A stretch of DNA of 6,082 nucleotides, taken from positions 1 to 6,082 of the forward strand of contig WRML01000149.1 of the NCBI GenBank assembly GCA_009777165.1. Direction: 5' to 3'. The notes below the pieces were generated by a model. That model ran no database searches. It was not told where the DNA came from and saw only the letters and a list, made by a program, of their open reading frames with translations. Every line of letters begins with the position of its first letter. Position 1 is the first letter of the stretch. Below are positions 6,043-6,082 of this stretch, one piece after another. Position numbers and translations under genes: made by a program. The stretch is from Kiritimatiellota bacterium (GTDB taxonomy: Bacteria; Verrucomicrobiota; Kiritimatiellia; RFP12; UBA1067).

Positions 6043-6070
6043 TTGACAACCGCCGTAAAAATACTATACT
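6043..6070 (+). promoter_or_regulatory. Near-consensus sigma-70 promoter reading out of the window
   Basis: A perfect TTGACA (6043-6048) and TATACT (6065-6070) are separated by 16 bases in an AT-rich stretch. The start site would be about 6077, so the transcript serves a rightward gene beyond 6082, divergent from eboE. The AGGAG at 6071-6075 falls upstream of the expected start site and is therefore unlikely to be a ribosome site for this transcript. Confidence 0.65.
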
Positions 6071-6082
6071 AGGAGAAAATTT

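Overview
The window is GC-rich, with the third codon position rich in G or C. It is densely packed with six protein genes, four rightward then two leftward, meeting tail to tail at about 3287-3311. No rRNA, tRNA, CRISPR array or transposase is visible. The gene set and the style of the proteins suggest a free-living or gut bacterium of the PVC group (Kiritimatiellota, Lentisphaerota or relatives). This is an impression from family resemblance, not a demonstrated placement.

Left block (3-2035, +): the C-terminal four-fifths of formate-tetrahydrofolate ligase (fhs), overlapping by one base a 5-formyltetrahydrofolate cyclo-ligase. Together they form a small one-carbon folate unit: formate is activated to 10-formyl-THF, and 5-formyl-THF is returned to the active pool as 5,10-methenyl-THF.

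Middle block (2010-3311, +): a near-consensus sigma-70 promoter, lying inside the tail of the cyclo-ligase gene, drives a secreted SGNH/GDSL hydrolase of less GC-extreme composition. Nine bases after it comes a Vsr-type DNA mismatch endonuclease with all expected catalytic and zinc residues. No cytosine methyltransferase partner is present.

Right block (5994-3287, -): an EboE-like TIM-barrel 'metabolite traffic' protein followed by a 12-helix MATE exporter. Between them lies a 33-bp AT-only imperfect inverted repeat built of 7-base units, which supplies the last codons and stop of eboE. A second, differently spelled 7-base repeat array is embedded in frame inside eboE. The conserved N-terminus of eboE runs into a 16-base C homopolymer, beyond which no start codon is found. 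To its right, a strong rightward promoter (TTGACA-16-TATACT) points at a gene outside the window.

The most interesting points are the heptad repeats invading and terminating eboE, the homopolymer-blocked eboE start, the eboE-MATE pairing without other ebo genes in view, and G-runs that sit almost always on the coding strand.
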